Positions 1 through 4,763 of a DNA stretch of 7,556 nucleotides are shown one piece after another. A model generated the notes under the pieces. That model made no database searches, was not told where the DNA came from, and was given only the letters and a program-made list of their open reading frames with translations. Location: assembly GCA_021778575.1 (NCBI GenBank), contig JAJYCH010000211.1, forward strand, positions 1 to 7,556, in the 5' to 3' direction. The first letter of the stretch is position 1, and each line of letters begins with the position of its first letter. Made by a program: the position numbers and the translations under genes. Source of the DNA: Planctomycetota bacterium. GTDB taxonomy: Bacteria; Planctomycetota; Planctomycetia; Isosphaerales; Isosphaeraceae.

Positions 1-1
1 T

Positions 2-187
2 GACGACGAAATCTGGGATCATCCATCGGAAGACTCTGTTGTACCGAATTTTCCACCCACAATCGAGACGCCTACCCAAGAAAAGAGACCCGAGAGAATT
101 TTAATTGACAAAAGAGAACAACGGACAGGAAAAACGGAACCTATGGCTAATTATACGCGTGACACTCCATTGAGGGGTAGTCTTTAA
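2..187 (+). CDS. Possible 3' end of an unidentified plus-strand gene (partial)
   Basis: Frame 2 is open from the window edge to a TAA at 185-187, giving 61 codons with no start needed inside the window. The translation is very hydrophilic, rich in Glu, Asp, Lys, Arg, Pro and Thr (it begins DDEIWDHPSEDSVVPNF), with no motif I recognise, so it would be a polar C-terminal tail. Base composition is more AT-rich than the minus-strand housekeeping genes, as in other accessory parts of this window. It could be chance: 61 open codons in moderately AT-rich DNA is only weak evidence. The sequence left of the window would decide. Confidence 0.3.
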   Translation, partial: DDEIWDHPSEDSVVPNFPPTIETPTQEKRPERILIDKREQRTGKTEPMANYTRDTPLRGSL

Positions 188-231
188 GGCAGAGGTTTAC
201 CTAAATAGCTCCTCTCAACAGGGAAAGTGGT
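188..231. other. Short non-coding gap next to the IS630 remnant
   Basis: AT-rich stretch between the possible partial gene and the transposase stop codon. It probably contains the outer end of the IS630-like element, but its partner end has been lost, so no terminal inverted repeat can be confirmed. Confidence 0.3.
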
Positions 232-826
232 TCAGTCGGCAAACTTGTACATCGATCGGCCTTCGATCTTGAATGGGTTCCGGCCGCGGAGCCAGGTGAA
301 GGTCAGGTCCAACAACTCCTCCATGGACTGGCACTGATGGTTGCGTGTGATCTGGTCGTGCAGGTTCCACCAGACCCGTTCAATCGGGTTGCAGTCCGGG
401 CTGTATGACGGCAGGAAGTGCAGGTCGATCCGGTCCCGGTGATCCCACAAATAGACCGCCACCTCTTCGCTCGCGTGGCACTTCGCGTTGTCGCAGATCA
501 CGTGGATTTTCTTCTAGCGACGCAGGCGGTTCCGCAGGTCGTCCAGGTGCGTCAGGAACAGCGCCGTGTCCCGACCTTGCTTCGGCTTGCCTTCGGTCAG
601 GAAGACCTGACCGGTCCGCCAGTGGATCGAACCGGAGAGATACCGCTTCTCGTTGTTGCCCGGCGTCTCGACCTTCGCCTGCTGCCCCCTGACCATCCAC
701 ATCGAGCCGATCTTGGGGTTGGTGTTGATGTCCACCTCGTCCTGGAAGACGGCCGTCTCGTCGTCGGGCAATCCGCCCAGGAGCGTGCGGAGCTGATCAA
801 GTTTGGCTTCCCGCTCTTGGTCGGTC
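232..826 (-). pseudogene. IS630-family transposase remnant, 5'-truncated and with an in-frame TAG
   Basis: Two open stretches (771-514 and 513-232) lie in the same reading frame, separated only by a TAG at 516-514, and the frame stays open upstream to about 825. Read together they give the C-terminal DDE domain of an IS630-like (Tc1/mariner-like) transposase. The first acidic residue lies in FQDEVD, the second Asp in ICDNAKCH, and the Glu in the hallmark LPSYSPDCNPIERVWW. The N-terminal helix-turn-helix region (about 100 or more residues in the family) is absent: homology stops where the short-repeat cluster begins at 827. With both an amber codon and a missing DNA-binding part, it should not make active transposase. 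The catalytic triad itself is intact, so the decay may be recent. The Met at 771 is only the first ATG, not the original start. Confidence 0.88.
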
Positions 827-828
827 GG

Positions 829-933
829 AAAATCGGTGTCAGTTCATTTTATCAACTGTCACCCCGATTTTCCCCGCGATCCTCGACATCCGCCCTCAAA
901 AGTAACGACGAATCAAGACGGGAAGCTCGTTCG
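829..933 (-). pseudogene. Copy 1 of the 3' end of the receiver-like gene
   Basis: This 105-base block matches 2617-2721 with three mismatches (at 911, 918 and 926). It holds the last 11 or so codons of the receiver-like gene (ending ELPVLIRRYF), its TGA at 898-896, and the downstream palindrome. The match breaks off at 934, exactly where a new repeat unit begins. It lacks a start and is a non-functional fragment. At 926 it carries the base of copy 2 (2234) rather than that of the intact gene. Confidence 0.85.
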
Positions 934-999
934 GGAAAATCGGTGTCAGTTCATTTTATCAACTGCGGGAAAATCGGTGTCAGTTCATTTTATCAACTG
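934..999 (+). repeat. Tandem pair of A-type units (34-base period)
   Basis: Two units of the 32-base A-type repeat, 934-965 and 968-999, are identical and separated by a CG. Each starts GGAAAATCGG, contains the core, and ends ATCAACTG. Within each unit CAGTT and AACTG can pair across a 9-base loop. Confidence 0.8.
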
Positions 1000-1002
1000 C
1001 GC

Positions 1003-1138
1003 ACAAGAAATCCGGTGTCAGTTCATATTGTCGGGGCAAAACAAGAAATCCGGTGTCAGTTCACAAGAAATCCGGTGTCAGTTCATATTGTCGGGGCAAA
1101 ACAAGAAATCCGGTGTCAGTTCATATTGTCGGGGCAAA
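1003..1138 (+). repeat. B-type repeat array (38-base units, one truncated)
   Basis: Units start at 1003, 1041, 1063 and 1101. Full units are 38 bases, beginning ACAAGAAATCCGG and ending TCGGGGCAAA. The unit at 1041 is cut off after TTCA and runs directly into the next. Adjacent units have no unique spacer between them, so this is a tandem array and not CRISPR. Different periods (38, 22, 38) suggest slippage or one-ended insertion. Confidence 0.8.
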
Positions 1139-1194
1139 ATGGGGTAACTGGGAAAGCAAGAGGTCTCAAAAAGATGAACTGACACCGATTTTCC
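1105..1194. repeat. 90-bp inverted-repeat-ended unit, copy 1 (MITE/REPIN-like)
   Basis: This unit is base-for-base identical to 2307-2396. Its left end has a B-type core and its right end the inverted core followed by GATTTTCC, so the ends form an inverted repeat of about 15-20 bases (perfect over CGGTGTCAGTTCAT). The roughly 50-base middle has no coding potential. The architecture, two inverted short repeats around a small spacer and carried as a unit, matches REPINs or MITEs. Confidence 0.75.
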
Positions 1195-1203
1195 TCCGAA
1201 AAA

Positions 1204-1291
1204 ATGAACTGACACCAATTTTCCCTCCTCGAAAAAATGAACTGACACCAATTTTCCCTCCCAATTTTCCCTCCTGACACCAATTTTCCCT
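1204..1291 (-). repeat. C-type inverted repeat array
   Basis: Two full units (1204-1227 and 1237-1260, 33-base period) read ATGAACTGACACC followed by AATTTTCCCTC. A fragment AATTTTCCCTC lies near 1263-1273 and a partial unit at 1273-1291. These are the reverse complement of the A-type start with one change (CAATTTT for CGATTTT). They face the left-hand arrays. Confidence 0.75.
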
Positions 1292-1315
1292 CGGTTCGCC
1301 GTAAATTAATGAGGA

Positions 1316-1624
1316 TCAGTCCTCTTCGGGCTCGATCTGCTCGAACCCCAGCGTCACCAGCGCATCAATCGCCATTGCATAGCGAAAGACCGTATCCAGG
1401 CTCGGATTCCGGTTGTGGAGATTCTCTAGCTTGCTGATCGTCGCCACCGTCAACCGGGACCGCTTGGCAACCTCCGCGATCGTCAGGCCCATTTGTTCCC
1501 GTCGAGCCTTCAAGGGGCCGACCAGGTTCATGAGGGCCATCCACATCCCCTGACTGACGACCTCTTCACCCCCGCCATCTGTCGAAAGGTCGTCCCGATC
1601 ATAGATCCGCTCGACTACCGTCAT
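1316..1624 (-). CDS. XRE-type helix-turn-helix regulator, probable antitoxin of the BrnT-like toxin
   Basis: The 102-residue protein has a Cro/C1-type DNA-binding fold in its second half. LKARREQ at about 38-44 is the first helix, and the span from LTIAEVAKRSR to ISKLEN (about 47-68) is the helix-turn-helix. The acidic tail ends EPEED. I chose the ATG at 1624 because GGAGAA lies 7 bases upstream; the in-frame ATG at 1672 has no ribosome site and would add 16 unconvincing residues. The gene begins 50 bases after the stop of the BrnT-like gene, in one transcription unit with it. Toxin-first order with an HTH partner is typical of autoregulated type II TA pairs, in which the HTH protein binds both toxin and promoter. 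Function is inferred from family and context. Confidence 0.82.
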   Translation of the reverse strand: MTVVERIYDRDDLSTDGGGEEVVSQGMWMALMNLVGPLKARREQMGLTIAEVAKRSRLTVATISKLENLHNRNPSLDTVFRYAMAIDALVTLGFEQIEPEED

Positions 1625-1674
1625 GGCAGTTCTCCATTCTACTGGCGTGATTGTACCGCATGCTGATGGCATTT

Positions 1675-1935
1675 TTATCTGCGATCGGGTCGGGGCACTT
1701 CATAGGCGGTCGTGACGCGAACGGTCCAAGGTCGATCCTTGTGTTGCTCCCACACGACGATGATATATTTCGCGGTCTTGGTCATTCCGAAAGTTGATGA
1801 ACGACCAGACGACTTACTGAAGGTTACGACGTTCCGGGGATTTTGTACTACGGGTTCGACTTCTTCGGGGGTCAGGCCATGATCGGCGATATGCTGAACA
1901 TTCTCGTCGTCCCATAAAAATTCCGCTTTGGCCAT
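1675..1935 (-). CDS. BrnT-like toxin (type II TA, RelE-fold RNase family)
   Basis: The 86-residue protein has the BrnT pattern: an N-terminal FLWDDENVQHIADHGLTPEE (residues 6-25), then a central SGR...GMTK region, a hydrophobic KYIIVVW strand (57-62), and a C-terminal basic strand WTVRV...PRPDRR. BrnT proteins are ribosome-independent RNases of RelE fold that inhibit translation and are neutralised by a partner from the next gene. The start at 1935 is preferred over the ATG at 1968 because AAGGAAGGA lies just upstream at ideal spacing and the family similarity begins at MAKAEF. Unlike classical brnTA, the partner here is an XRE protein and not the ribbon-helix-helix BrnA. A higher-confidence assignment would need an HMM hit; a DUF4258-like protein is the alternative. 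Confidence 0.8.
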   Translation of the reverse strand: MAKAEFLWDDENVQHIADHGLTPEEVEPVVQNPRNVVTFSKSSGRSSTFGMTKTAKYIIVVWEQHKDRPWTVRVTTAYEVPRPDRR

Positions 1936-1991
1936 GACATCCTTCCTTTTCAGATCCCAAATTAGCATGGAAGTTCTTGGCCGTTCCGTGA

Positions 1992-2019
1992 ATTATAAGA
2001 TATGCTGCCGATAAGTCAA
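1992..2019 (-). promoter_or_regulatory. Strong sigma70-like promoter of the BrnT-XRE operon
   Basis: On the minus strand TTGACT (2019-2014) and a perfect TATAAT (1997-1992) are separated by 16 bases. Transcription would begin near 1985, leaving a leader of about 50 bases before the ATG at 1935. Such a near-consensus AT-rich promoter stands out among the GC-rich housekeeping genes and fits a self-contained mobile TA operon. The ATG at 1968 lies inside this leader but lacks a ribosome site. Confidence 0.65.
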
Positions 2020-2101
2020 TGGGTTTGCGATCCCCCGTTCTGGGGAGCGAAAGGGGTTCTTTCCCGATTTGGAAAAAACCTCAAGTCGCAACGCGCCCGT
2101 A
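2020..2101. other. Non-coding spacer, no recognised feature
   Basis: The stretch upstream of the BrnT promoter holds a small CCCC-GTTCT-GGGG hairpin near 2032-2044 and no convincing gene. The plus-strand frame starting at 2002 runs into the repeats and is taken as chance. Confidence 0.4.
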
Positions 2102-2166
2102 GAAAAATCGGTGTCAGTTCATTTTATCAACTGAGAAAAATCGGTGTCAGTTCATTTTATCAACTG
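2102..2166 (+). repeat. Tandem pair of A-type units (33-base period)
   Basis: Units 2102-2133 and 2135-2166 both read GAAAAATCGG, core, ATCAACTG, with a single A between them. The second unit is also the first half of the palindrome that belongs to copy 2 of the receiver-gene 3' end. Confidence 0.8.
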
Positions 2167-2302
2167 TCACCCCGATTTTCCCCGCGATCCTCGACATCCG
2201 CCCTCAAAAGTAACGACGGATCAAGGCGGGAAGCTCGGTCGTAAAGCGACTGCGCGGCATCACGGGATCGCAACCGGCGGCCGACGCGTCGGCGAGGCTC
2301 TG
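2135..2302 (-). pseudogene. Copy 2 of the 3' end of the receiver-like gene
   Basis: This 168-base block matches 2615-2782 with three mismatches (2234, 2238 and 2288). It contains the last 32 codons of the receiver-like gene (QSLADASAAG onward, in frame to RRYF), a TGA at 2206-2204, and the downstream palindrome. One of the mismatches changes Asn to Thr. The block ends abruptly at 2302, followed by the 90-bp repeat unit from 2307. There is no start codon; it is a fragment, not a gene. Confidence 0.88.
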
Positions 2303-2306
2303 AAGA

Positions 2307-2396
2307 GAAATCCGGTGTCAGTTCATATTGTCGGGGCAAAATGGGGTAACTGGGAAAGCAAGAGGTCTCAAAAAGATGAACTGACACCGATTTTCC
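2307..2396. repeat. 90-bp inverted-repeat-ended unit, copy 2
   Basis: This copy is identical over all 90 bases to 1105-1194 and offset by 1202 bases. Here it stands alone, without additional A- or C-type arrays, which supports the idea that the 90-bp segment is itself a unit of transfer. It is followed by an extra CCGATTTTCCC at about 2397-2407, a repeat of its own right tip. Confidence 0.75.
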
Positions 2397-2407
2397 CCGA
2401 TTTTCCC

Positions 2408-2588
2408 GCCTTCGACATTTGACAATACCTCGTTCCTAAATCTCGGCACCCATTTGTGCTAATGCGGTTGAAACGCTATACTATTAAATCAAGACTCCGC
2501 TCTTTTGTGGGCGAAAATAGCTCAAATTTAGACGGCCCTACTTACTAATGATCAAACATACATTAAAAGTAGTTAAGCAAAAGTTTAT
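2408..2588. other. AT-rich non-coding stretch
   Basis: About 180 bases clearly richer in A and T than the surroundings, with stop codons in all frames I read and no gene. It is bounded by the 90-bp unit on the left and tandem A-type repeats on the right. It contains one plausible plus-strand promoter, listed separately. Its origin is unknown, perhaps a foreign insert or the remnant of an AT-rich element. Confidence 0.5.
2454..2482 (+). promoter_or_regulatory. Candidate sigma70-like promoter in the AT-rich stretch
   Basis: TTGTGC (2454-2459) and TATACT (2477-2482) are 17 bases apart. A transcript starting near 2489 would run through the A-type repeats and antisense to the receiver-like gene, with no open frame. 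In AT-rich DNA such matches arise readily by chance. Confidence 0.25.
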
Positions 2589-2646
2589 GAAAAATCGGTG
2601 TCAGTTCATTTTATGAAAAATCGGTGTCAGTTCATTTTATCAACTG
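2589..2646 (+). repeat. Tandem A-type units, first one truncated (26-base period)
   Basis: The unit at 2589-2614 ends at TTTTAT and is followed at once by the complete unit 2615-2646. The lost ATCAACTG end differs from the full tandem pairs elsewhere, so duplications occurred independently at each locus. Confidence 0.8.
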
Positions 2647-2661
2647 TCACCCCGATTTTCC
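2615..2661 (-). terminator. Imperfect palindrome after the receiver-like gene, possible terminator
   Basis: The A-type unit and the following bases form a long hairpin. The left arm is GAAAAATCGGTGTCAGTT, the loop is CATTTTATC, and the right arm is AACTGTCACCCCGATTTTC; the arms pair apart from a 2-base bulge and one mismatch. On the minus strand it lies 22 bases past the stop of the receiver-like gene and ends in GATTTTTC, so it may act as a transcription terminator. The same palindrome is present in copies 1 and 2 (829-873 and 2135-2181). Confidence 0.4.
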
Positions 2662-2683
2662 CCGCGATCCTCGACATCCGCCC

Positions 2684-3070
2684 TCAAAAGTAACGACGGA
2701 TCAAGGCGGGAAGTTCGTTCGTAAAGCGACTGCGCGGCATCACGGGATCGCAACCGGCGGCCGACGCATCGGCGAGGCTCTGGGTATCGACGTGCGAGCC
2801 GAACGCGACGAACGGAGTCTCGGGCGTGATCTGTCGAAACGCCGACAGGTTTGCCATCGACACCAGATCGCCGCTCGCCAGGTCGACGAAGACCACGACC
2901 GGCGTCCATTTTTCGAGGATCGCCGCGACCAGCGCGACGTTCCCCGCGACGATCACCCGATGCCCCAGCGCCGAGGCCGTTCCCGTTACCTTCGAGGTGA
3001 AAATCAGGTCGCGGCTGAGGAGTAACCCGGCCGGACCGTCGGGCGTTGGGACGTTCTCGATCGTGCTCAA
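2684..3070 (-). CDS. Receiver-like (response-regulator-like) protein, possibly a pseudo-receiver
   Basis: The 128-residue protein shows an alternating strand/helix pattern like a stand-alone receiver domain. GLLLSRDLIF is strand 1, ALGHRVIVA leads to strand 2, and VVVFVDLASGD carries an Asp at 63 where phosphorylation would occur. PFVAFGSHVD is strand 4, and AGCDPVMPRSRF is the region around strand 5. The acidic pair normally at the end of strand 1 is missing (SRD) and the conserved Lys of strand 5 is Arg, so phosphorylation is doubtful. The start is a TTG at 3070-3068 overlapping the HAD stop (TTGA), implying translational coupling; no ATG fits. The overlapping 156-aa Arg-rich frame is a shadow. 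Its 3' end is copied twice to the left. Confidence 0.7.
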   Translation of the reverse strand: MSTIENVPTPDGPAGLLLSRDLIFTSKVTGTASALGHRVIVAGNVALVAAILEKWTPVVVFVDLASGDLVSMANLSAFRQITPETPFVAFGSHVDTQSLADASAAGCDPVMPRSRFTNELPALIRRYF

Positions 3071-3777
3071 TGCTCGTTCCTTTGTTCGACCGCGCCGAAC
3101 ATCCGATCAATCCACTCGGGAGTCAGGTGATTGAGGTCGGCAATGATCGCATCGGCTCCGGCTCCGGCGAGTTCGGTCTCGGAATACGTTTGCGCCACGC
3201 CCACGGTCTTCATTCCCGCCCCCTTGGCCGAGATGATTCCCGCCAGGCTATCCTCGAAGACCAGGCAGGTTGATGCCGGAAGGTCGGCCAGCCCCGGCTC
3301 TTTGCGGAGTTCGCCGAGAGCCAGCAGGTACCCCATCGGGTCGGGCTTTCCTTTGGTCGAATCCTCGGCCGAGACGATGGCGCGAACCCGGTCACGCACG
3401 CCCATCTTGTTGAGCGAGAATTCAATCTCGGGTCGGAGCGCTCCCGAGTTGATCGCCAGGGGCCAGCGTTCGGCCAGCCCGGCGATTGACTCGGCCGCTC
3501 TTGGAAAGAACCGCAGACCTTGCTCGGCGACCTCGAAGTAGCGGACCGCCTTTCGGGCGATCATGGCGTCGATCTGGTCGCGATCGATCGTCAGGCCGGC
3601 GTCGAGCATGGCGGTCTCGAAGCACTCGCGATCGTCGAAACCGAGATATTTCTCGTGATAAAGTGCATCGGTCAGCGTGACCCCTTCGGTTGCGAGAACC
3701 TCGCAGAAGAGAGCACAGTGAACTGACTCGTCATCGACGAGCACGCCGTTGAAGTCGAAAATCACCGCGCGAATCAT
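3067..3777 (-). CDS. HAD-superfamily hydrolase (beta-phosphoglucomutase-like subfamily)
   Basis: The 236-residue protein has the four HAD motifs in order: motif I DFNGVLVD (nucleophile Asp8), motif II INSG (Ser111), motif III TKGKPDP (Lys144) and motif IV VFEDS (Glu175-Asp176). The helical insert after motif I marks a cap-1 enzyme like phosphoglycolate phosphatase or beta-phosphoglucomutase. The substrate cannot be read from sequence. The residue two after the nucleophile, normally the acid/base Asp, is Asn10; I recall DFNG in other HAD proteins, so this may be a subfamily trait. It starts 15 bases after glnB and overlaps the receiver-like gene, suggesting a three-gene transcription unit. Confidence 0.88.
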   Translation of the reverse strand: MIRAVIFDFNGVLVDDESVHCALFCEVLATEGVTLTDALYHEKYLGFDDRECFETAMLDAGLTIDRDQIDAMIARKAVRYFEVAEQGLRFFPRAAESIAGLAERWPLAINSGALRPEIEFSLNKMGVRDRVRAIVSAEDSTKGKPDPMGYLLALGELRKEPGLADLPASTCLVFEDSLAGIISAKGAGMKTVGVAQTYSETELAGAGADAIIADLNHLTPEWIDRMFGAVEQRNEH

Positions 3778-3792
3778 GTCGGCTCAGCTCTC

Positions 3793-4140
3793 TCAAATCG
3801 CCTCGGGGCCACGTTCGCCGGTCCGGATCCGGATGCAGTCGTCCATGGGTAAAATAAAAATCTTGCCATCGCCAATCTTACCATCCGGGCCGCTCCGACC
3901 CGCCTGGATGATGGCGTTGACCGTCGGCTCGACAAAGTCCTCGTTCACGGCAATCTGAAGCTCGATCTTACGGAGCAGATTCACCGTGATCTCATGCCCG
4001 CGATAAACCTCGGTGTACCCCTTCTGCCGCCCGAACCCTTGAACGTCGGTCACGGTGAGCCGAAAGACCTCGACCTGCGACAGCGCTTCCTTGACCGCTT
4101 CAAGCTTGGTGGGCTGGATGATCGCGATGATGAGTTTCAT
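3793..4140 (-). CDS. glnB: PII nitrogen-regulatory protein with Ile at position 51
   Basis: The 115-residue PII signal protein aligns with E. coli GlnB throughout. PII trimers sense ATP/ADP and 2-oxoglutarate and control nitrogen targets in the cytosol. GFGRQKGYTEVYRG (35-48) leads into the T-loop, Gln39 and Lys58 (2-oxoglutarate contacts) are kept, and GKIGDGKIF and IRIRTGE are the nucleotide-binding signatures. The T-loop has Ile at 51, where GlnD uridylylates Tyr in proteobacteria, and His at 49 where cyanobacteria phosphorylate Ser, so neither classic modification can occur. There are three extra residues before GKIGDG (SGPD region). No amtB, glnA or glnD is visible nearby, so its target is unknown. 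glnB versus glnK cannot be told apart here. Confidence 0.93.
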   Translation of the reverse strand: MKLIIAIIQPTKLEAVKEALSQVEVFRLTVTDVQGFGRQKGYTEVYRGHEITVNLLRKIELQIAVNEDFVEPTVNAIIQAGRSGPDGKIGDGKIFILPMDDCIRIRTGERGPEAI

Positions 4141-4260
4141 ATCAAGGTTCGACCTTCCCTGCTCGTGGCGTCCCGGAAGCGATCATGAGCCAATGCCTAT
4201 TGTGACGGCGGCGAATCTCCCGTCAAGGAGGCAGGGACCGACCTTCCGACATCGCGCTTT
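4141..4260 (-). promoter_or_regulatory. glnB upstream region with a weak promoter candidate
   Basis: TTGACG (4226-4221) and CACAAT (4204-4199) on the minus strand are 16 bases apart, about 60 bases before the glnB start. GGGAAGG lies about 11-17 bases before the ATG, somewhat far for a ribosome site. No well-spaced sigma54 element was found. Before the cassette insertion glnB was probably directly downstream of ftsY. Confidence 0.3.
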
Positions 4261-4381
4261 CCTCAAGCAAAGATCGACTCGACAAACGCCTCGGCGTCGA
4301 ACGGCTGCAAGTCGTCGATCCCTTCGCCGATCCCGACGAACTTGACGGGGAGGTTCATGGCCTGGCGGACGGCGGCGACGA
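4261..4381 (-). pseudogene. ftsY: Detached 3' end of ftsY (second copy)
   Basis: Bases 4261-4370 are identical to 5104-5213: two bases past the stop, the TGA, and the last 35 codons (from VRQAMNLP to ESIFA). The match continues to 4381 with two mismatches (4371 and 4375) and then ends. In frame the differing part reads IVAAVRQ instead of VVVAVRQ, still FtsY-like, so the copy may come from another allele. It has no start and lies 10 bases beyond the toxin stop codon. A 70-aa frame over the same DNA is out of frame with FtsY and is not real. Confidence 0.92.
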
Positions 4382-4391
4382 TTCGGTTGGA

Positions 4392-4763
4392 TCATGGTTT
4401 CCGCAACAACTCGGCGGCGATTTGTAGTAAATGGGCGTCGGGAACGACTCCTAGTCTTCGGAGAATCCGATCTTCGCTTACCTCGTCAAGCCAGGGACAG
4501 ATTGCCGCCGCTCGCTTGTTTAGCCCGGTTACCGGATGATGCGGGCGATACCAGGGGAGCAAAACGTAGCCTGGCGGAAGCGGGTCGGGTACGACCGTGG
4601 AGATCGCCACGATGATCTGACGACCATCGGCCAGGGGTGACTTCGGGTCAGTTACGACAACGCACGGCCGATCCTTGGGATTCACACCGTTGGGATCGAG
4701 CAAGTCGGCGACGAGGACGATCTCGCCATACCGAGAGAGCGATGGGGGCGAAGCATCACCCAT
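4392..4763 (-). CDS. PemK/MazF-like toxin
   Basis: The 123-residue protein has the PemK/MazF outline. YGEIVLVADLL (12-22) is the first strand, KDRPCVVVTDP (30-40) contains the conserved Arg32-Pro33, IIVAISTVV (50-58) has the catalytic-region Ser/Thr, and TGLNKRAAAICPWL (79-92) is the typical TGL...W segment. MazF toxins are mRNA-cleaving endoribonucleases held by an antitoxin from the same operon. Its ATG overlaps the stop of the 83-aa gene by one base (TGATG), so translation is coupled, and antitoxin-first order is the rule for mazEF. It sits inside DNA that separates two copies of the ftsY 3' end. The substrate sequence is unknown. Confidence 0.8.
   Translation of the reverse strand: MGDASPPSLSRYGEIVLVADLLDPNGVNPKDRPCVVVTDPKSPLADGRQIIVAISTVVPDPLPPGYVLLPWYRPHHPVTGLNKRAAAICPWLDEVSEDRILRRLGVVPDAHLLQIAAELLRKP

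Larger units (their letters stand above)
827..1291. repeat. Cluster of short repeats with core GGTGTCAGTTCA, two facing arrays
   Basis: Seven direct copies of the 12-base core start at 835, 942, 976, 1014, 1052, 1074 and 1112. Three inverted copies (TGAACTGACACC) start at 1175, 1205 and 1238, and a partial one lies at 1273-1291. Copies on the left extend to either a 32-base form ending in ATCAACTG or a 38-base form ending in TCGGGGCAAA; copies on the right extend into AATTTTCCCTC. Several motifs pointing inward from both sides resemble the iterated transposase-binding sites at the ends of IS21-type or Tn7-like elements, or a REP/REPIN cluster. No matching transposase is in the window, so the family is unassigned. 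Plus-strand open frames here only translate the repeats. Confidence 0.8.

Noticed and set aside
1003..1138. Regularly repeated 38-base units that might be a CRISPR array
   Set aside because: Units abut without unique spacers, one is truncated, and the same core occurs elsewhere in inverted orientation; this is a tandem repeat family.
418..1182. 254-aa plus-strand open frame
   Set aside because: It is antisense to the IS630 remnant and then translates the short repeats, giving repeated SVHIVGAKQEIRCQF-like peptide; no real protein features.
2640..3110. 156-aa minus-strand frame over the receiver-like gene
   Set aside because: Arg/Gly-rich shadow; the other frame has receiver-like strands and helices and overlaps the HAD stop codon.
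4141..4200. Possible sigma54 promoter (TTGGC...TCGCT) before glnB
   Set aside because: The GG and GC elements are 9 bases apart instead of 10 and the -12 part is poor.
4183..4395. 70-aa minus-strand frame after the toxin gene
   Set aside because: It reads the ftsY 3' fragment out of frame, giving an Arg-rich peptide.
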